Source: Arthrobacter cavernae
GTDB taxonomy: Bacteria; Actinomycetota; Actinomycetes; Actinomycetales; Micrococcaceae
Length of the DNA stretch: 64,000 bases
Reading direction: 5' to 3'
Assembly (NCBI RefSeq): GCF_017368795.1
Contig: NZ_JAFNLL010000012.1
Span: 62,001 to 126,000, forward strand
The translations under genes and the position numbers were made by a program. Positions 60,266 through 64,000 of the stretch are shown piece by piece. Each line of letters opens with the position of its first letter. Position 1 is the first letter of the stretch. Below the pieces are notes generated by a model. That model searched no databases. It was given only the letters and a program-made list of their open reading frames with translations, and was not told the origin of the DNA.

Positions 60266-61219
60266 ATGAAGACGATCTTGAAAGAGATTCTGCCTCGGCC
60301 GCTTATCAGGCTGGTCGGCCGGCTGATTGCGCCGTTTGAACATGTTCGTGAGTTCTCTATCGACGCATGGCGGTATTTGAAGCACAGTTCGCCTCGCGAT
60401 GGCGTTGTCGGTCCCGCCGACGGGGTGGCTCGTCTGGAAGCCCAGATTACAAAGGACTATCACAGGGTCGAGAAAGGCCTGACGCTCAGTGAGCCAAAGC
60501 GTCCTTTCGGCATTGAGGTTCATAACAGGCTCAGTTCCCTCGTCCCCCAAGCGCGGGAGAGGGTTCCTCAGGCGTCCTTCGTTCGATTTGCTGACGACGC
60601 GCTGGAGGCCCTTGCCTCATGGAATGAGCTTGGTACGATAAATTCCCTCGTCAGTCCGGAGGTGTCAAATACTGCCGGGCGACTAGACGACGCAACATTG
60701 TCGACGTTCTTTTCTACACGCCGAAGTGTACGTAACTTTGATACGGCGAAGCCTGTTGACACAGCTCTGCTCCGTCAGGCCACGATGTTGGCTTTGAATA
60801 CACCATCTGTGTGCAACCGACAGGCAGGCCGCGTTCACTACTTCACCGACAAGTTTGACGTGGAAAGAATACTGCGGCTCCAAAATGGAAACGCAGGCTT
60901 TAGGGCATCAGTTGGTGCCGTGGCAATCGTTACAGTGGATTCTCGGCTGTTTACAGGTGCGACGGAACGGAATCAAAGATGGGTTGATGGTGGACTTTTC
61001 GCGATGACATTGGTCTGGGCGTTGCATGGCGTCGGGCTCCAAACGTGCATGCTCAATTGGTCCGCCACTAACAGGCGGAGTCAGTTGTTGCGAGCAGAAA
61101 CTAACGTTGATGCACACGAAGACATCGTCGTGCTCATTGCCATTGGCCATGCCCAAGAAGGTCACCGAGTTGCACGATCCGAGCGCCGTCAGCTGCATGA
61201 AGTCATGACTCTGGCCTAG
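60266..61219 (+). CDS. Nitroreductase-family protein in a glycan cassette
   Basis: 317 residues. The C-terminal two-thirds fit a flavin nitroreductase: FFSTRRSVRNFDTAKPVDTA, LALNTPSVCNRQAGRVHYFT and LVWALHGVGLQTCMLNWSAT, with the last lining the FMN site. The first 100 residues (HVREFSIDAWRYLKHSSPRD, then YHRVEKGLTLSEPKRPFG) are an extension seen in polysaccharide-locus homologues. Likely redox acts on a sugar or lipid intermediate, but no substrate can be named. ATG 60266 has AGGGGGAA upstream. Confidence 0.82.
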   Translation: MKTILKEILPRPLIRLVGRLIAPFEHVREFSIDAWRYLKHSSPRDGVVGPADGVARLEAQITKDYHRVEKGLTLSEPKRPFGIEVHNRLSSLVPQARERVPQASFVRFADDALEALASWNELGTINSLVSPEVSNTAGRLDDATLSTFFSTRRSVRNFDTAKPVDTALLRQATMLALNTPSVCNRQAGRVHYFTDKFDVERILRLQNGNAGFRASVGAVAIVTVDSRLFTGATERNQRWVDGGLFAMTLVWALHGVGLQTCMLNWSATNRRSQLLRAETNVDAHEDIVVLIAIGHAQEGHRVARSERRQLHEVMTLA

Positions 61220-61263
61220 CTTGACGTCAACTTCTTGTCGCCAGAGGCAAAGAACATGTACTA

Positions 61264-62574
61264 ATGCGCGCACCAAAGGGGAGAATATTGAATTTGCGTG
61301 ACACTGCCAGGTTGCTTCGTAATTCGAAGCTTTACGACCATATTGTCAGAAGTCGAGCGTACTACAGACTCCATTGTCTTTCAGACTCGTTGGCGCGAAT
61401 ACTGGGCAGTATCCGCTCGAATTTTGGCCTTAAGAATGCGGCATCCAGGCACCTGATTTTCGCCCCAACAGGGGGCGGCAATATTGGAGACCAAGCACTC
61501 TTGGAGGCGACTCTCTACGCACTGCACGGGCCGGTGACTGTCTTAGCTACGTCAGAGTCGGCCTTAGTGATTCCTGAAGCTGACCGAGAGCGAGTCCGGT
61601 TCGAGTCAATTGCTGGCTTTACTTACTTACCACCCTTACTTCGTATTCCGGCCGCAATTAGGTTTGTTCGTATCCTTGCCGCGGGAAGGAGCCTTAGCGT
61701 CATCGGCGCTGACTTGATGGACGGGGCCTACAACGCCGGAGCGTCACTTGCAAGAAGCAGTGGATTGTGGCTCGCAGCCAAGCAAGGAATTCCAAGTGTT
61801 TTGCTTGGATGTAGCTGGGCCGGTTCGGCGGTGCCTACCTGTACTTTGGCTCTCAAGAGGGCTGGTGCAGCAGGCGCCCACCTCAATTTTCGTGACGCCA
61901 TCTCACAGCGTCGCGCGGCAGCTTCGGGTATTGCCGGGGCTCGTCTCACGTCAGACATCGTTTTTGGCGACGTCCGGATTGAAAGTACGCATAGGCTGTC
62001 CTCCTTTGTGGAGACATCGAGGAACGAGGGACGTAGAGTCGCCCTGGTGAACGCAAGTGGCCTCGTTGGAAAAAGAATTGATCAGAAGGGGGAGTATGTC
62101 GATATAGTTAAGTCGCTGCTCTCGAGTCATTTTTCCGTTATCTTGCTCCCACACGTCTTTCGATCAACGGGAGACGATCTGCATGAATGCCAAGGCATTC
62201 TCGAAGCGCTCAATGAGCCAGGTGTCATGCTCGTCGACTCAATGCTCCGGCCAAGCGAAATCAGAGCTCTATGCCGAGATTCGGATCTAGTAGTAACTGG
62301 GCGTATGCACCTTGCAGTAATGGCATTAGGCCAAGGCGTCGTGCCAATCACGCTGGGAACGCACGGGAAAGTTGAAGGCCTCTACCAGCACTTTGACGGG
62401 CTCGACTTCTGCGTAGAACCGACAGTTGGTTTCGGGCAGCGGGTGGTGGACCTATGGCCGGAAGCAATGACTCAGGATTCTCTCTGGACGCGGTCACTTC
62501 CTGCAGTCGTGTCGCTGTCTCAAGGAAACTTCGTCTTGCAGGCTCCCGACCTCTCACCCAGCGAGAGTCAGTAG
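61264..62574 (+). CDS. Polysaccharide pyruvyl transferase family protein
   Basis: 436 residues. LIFAPTGGGNIGDQALLEAT is the family's start motif, and LVVTGRMHLAVMALGQGVVP is its C-terminal motif with conserved R and H. Such enzymes put a pyruvyl ketal on a sugar of the polymer using phosphoenolpyruvate, adding negative charge. ATG 61264 is chosen as the first in frame; its ribosome site is weak. Codon use is more AT-rich than upstream of 57.7 kb. Confidence 0.88.
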   Translation: MRAPKGRILNLRDTARLLRNSKLYDHIVRSRAYYRLHCLSDSLARILGSIRSNFGLKNAASRHLIFAPTGGGNIGDQALLEATLYALHGPVTVLATSESALVIPEADRERVRFESIAGFTYLPPLLRIPAAIRFVRILAAGRSLSVIGADLMDGAYNAGASLARSSGLWLAAKQGIPSVLLGCSWAGSAVPTCTLALKRAGAAGAHLNFRDAISQRRAAASGIAGARLTSDIVFGDVRIESTHRLSSFVETSRNEGRRVALVNASGLVGKRIDQKGEYVDIVKSLLSSHFSVILLPHVFRSTGDDLHECQGILEALNEPGVMLVDSMLRPSEIRALCRDSDLVVTGRMHLAVMALGQGVVPITLGTHGKVEGLYQHFDGLDFCVEPTVGFGQRVVDLWPEAMTQDSLWTRSLPAVVSLSQGNFVLQAPDLSPSESQ

Positions 62575-62580
62575 TTTTCA

Positions 62581-64000
62581 ATGGCACTTGCCACATTGAA
62601 TTCCCAGATGCGTGCTCGAAAGCATCCAACGCCCAGCGTCAAATCGTGGTCTGGGTTTGCGTCGTTTTGCTTTGCGTTCCTCGCAACTAATATTACGTAC
62701 GGCGCGCCAGTAGTCCTCGGGACCATGCTGGACTCATTTGTCACCCTCGTTATTAGTCTCGTGATTCTTGTGTCCATTAGCTTCGGGCTACTTCTCGCCG
62801 ATCCACGACATTTTTGTCTATATTGGCTGCATCTTGTGATACTCCAGAATGCCGTCTCGGGCTTGTGGTTTTCCGACTCCGAAGGTGAAATTCCGCTCGT
62901 TGTAACTGAGGCCAAGACCTTAGCTATGGTCGTTGCAGTCATGTTCTGTCTACCACGCATTCTGAAAGTTCTATCCGCGGACAAATGGCTTGTTGGCGGG
63001 GTCACAGTTTATTTCGCAGGGCTTGTGCTGAACTTCACGGGCTTCGGCGCTCTTGCCTTGGCCACGCTGAGGAATTTTACGATCCCTTTGGCAGCTCTAT
63101 TTGTGGCTGCTTCCCTGGCCCGGGAATTGAATGTCCGGGAACGCATTGCGTTCCTGCGTGTTGTGCTCGGTTGTGCGACGTTTTGGCTGGTTTTGGGAGC
63201 AGCGGGGGAGATGGTATTTACAACTCCGCAATGGCGGGCAGCGTTTAACGCTGATTCTCTCGGAGGGCTAAATTCGCTTTCCGAAGTCACCTCTATCTTC
63301 GGTTACGAACTGTCGCGTATTGGCGGCCTCCTTCTAGAGCCCGTCAACGCTGGATATATGGCTGCTTCAGTTTTGGTCGTGCTTTGGGTGCTTAGGCGCT
63401 CGAAGCGCGGCGTCGGTGATTCCATCTCGGACAGAGTGTGCCTTCTCGGTTCAACATTTGCTTTGGTGTCAGCGGCGACGAAGAATGGCCTTATGATGTT
63501 TCTCCTTGCGGGAGTTGTGAGCATTCTTCTGCACCGTGGAATTCGACGGGATGTCGTAGTCATCGTGTCGTGCTTTATTTCATTCGTCACGACTCTGGCC
63601 TACGCAACCCTTGTAAAGGGACCAGCATATTTGCAGACCGTTTTCTTGAATCCTGTAGGCGCTTCCGGGGGAGAAAGCACCAGCATTCACATGGCTGGAC
63701 TAATCAGCGGCTTTCAAGGTTTGGCGGATTCCCCGTTTGGACACGGCCTGGGCACAGGAGGAAACTTTCTCAAGCTCTTTGACCCGACAGTCTCACGTGT
63801 CACGTGGCTGTCAACTGGCGGAGAAAGCGCCTGGGGGACTCTGGCATATCAGGGCGGACTGCTCTGCGTTGCCGGACTCTTGTTGATTGTGGTAAGGATC
63901 GCGAGAGCGTACGGGGCTGAGTCGGCCATACTGCTCGCGGTTTGGGCAGGCGCAGCACTGTTTGCAGAGTCATTCTTCGGACCCATTGCATCGTCCATTC
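62581..64000 (+). CDS. O-antigen polymerase/ligase-like membrane protein (Wzy), copy 2, cut by window edge
   Basis: The reading frame from ATG 62581 is open to base 64000 (473 codons) and continues outside the window. Many hydrophobic segments (ATNITYGAPVVLGTMLDSFV, LVISLVILVSISFGLLLADP, TVYFAGLVLNFTGFGALALA and more) and an outside loop with PFGHGLGTGGNFLKLF and STGGESAWGTLAYQ (as in Wzy/WaaL proteins with conserved G-G and S-W-G) suggest a polymerase. It starts 6 bases after the pyruvyl transferase stop. Functional call is by family layout only. Confidence 0.8.
   Translation, partial: MALATLNSQMRARKHPTPSVKSWSGFASFCFAFLATNITYGAPVVLGTMLDSFVTLVISLVILVSISFGLLLADPRHFCLYWLHLVILQNAVSGLWFSDSEGEIPLVVTEAKTLAMVVAVMFCLPRILKVLSADKWLVGGVTVYFAGLVLNFTGFGALALATLRNFTIPLAALFVAASLARELNVRERIAFLRVVLGCATFWLVLGAAGEMVFTTPQWRAAFNADSLGGLNSLSEVTSIFGYELSRIGGLLLEPVNAGYMAASVLVVLWVLRRSKRGVGDSISDRVCLLGSTFALVSAATKNGLMMFLLAGVVSILLHRGIRRDVVVIVSCFISFVTTLAYATLVKGPAYLQTVFLNPVGASGGESTSIHMAGLISGFQGLADSPFGHGLGTGGNFLKLFDPTVSRVTWLSTGGESAWGTLAYQGGLLCVAGLLLIVVRIARAYGAESAILLAVWAGAALFAESFFGPIASSI

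Noticed and set aside
1-64000. tRNA, rRNA, prophage or plasmid replication genes
   Set aside because: Looked for cloverleaf ends, rRNA blocks, integrase, phage structural genes and replication initiators; none was recognised.

Overview
The window is high-GC DNA of an actinobacterium. Product types, gene order, frequent GTG/TTG starts, and stop/start overlaps (ATGA, GTGA, TGATG) suggest an Arthrobacter/Pseudarthrobacter-like soil member of the Micrococcaceae. This assignment is an inference from gene content; there is no rRNA here and I found no tRNA gene.

The first 11 kb is a mixed region. It holds the start of an ABC-transporter ATPase with a DUF4097 protein and a ribbon-helix-helix regulator (minus strand, with a striking palindromic operator), a decayed NirB-type nitrite reductase fragment, an AnsP-like amino acid permease, an SRPBCC/pentapeptide gene pair, and an AraC-ALDH-GMC oxidase module. 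That module is bracketed by relics of insertion sequences, and its GMC gene carries a frameshift.

From 11 to 35 kb the theme is aerobic phenylacetate degradation, split into four blocks: paaJ-paaF-paaH, paaZ, paaR-paaK-paaI (minus strand), and paaABCDE-paaG. Each block start carries a copy of one inverted-repeat operator (near 11005, 17450, 30048 and 23427), so the blocks probably form one TetR/PaaR regulon. Together they encode CoA activation (PaaK), ring epoxidation (PaaABCDE), isomerisation (PaaG), ring opening (PaaZ), beta-oxidation (PaaF, PaaH, PaaJ) and a rescue thioesterase (PaaI). Housekeeping and surface genes lie between the blocks: SGNH hydrolase, SnoaL tandem protein, two broken GNAT genes, tyrosine phosphatases, MscL, VOC protein, subtilase, oligopeptidase B and an LCP ligase.

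From 35 to 64 kb the window is devoted to cell-surface polysaccharide. It starts with galU, an LCP protein and VanZ. A long plus-strand operon (38.0-48.5 kb) follows, with two GDP-mannose dehydratase-type enzymes, three glycosyltransferases, two tandem hexapeptide acyltransferases, a Wzx flippase, a Wzy-like polymerase and an acyltransferase-3. Convergent to it is a minus-strand block (57.7-48.6 kb): initiating sugar transferase, Wzc-like tyrosine kinase, YdcF protein, and a duplicated pair of DUF4012 protein plus small cell-wall-anchored protein. From about 57.7 kb to the end, visibly lower-GC DNA carries a second plus-strand set: WecG/TagA-type glycosyltransferase, second flippase, nitroreductase-like protein, pyruvyl transferase and a second Wzy-like polymerase running off the window. 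This last part looks like a swapped-in serotype-type cassette.

The strongest candidates for new biology are the duplicated DUF4012/anchored-protein modules around the kinase, the dispersed paa regulon, the 32-bp palindromic operator of the ribbon-helix-helix gene, and several unexplained short repeats.
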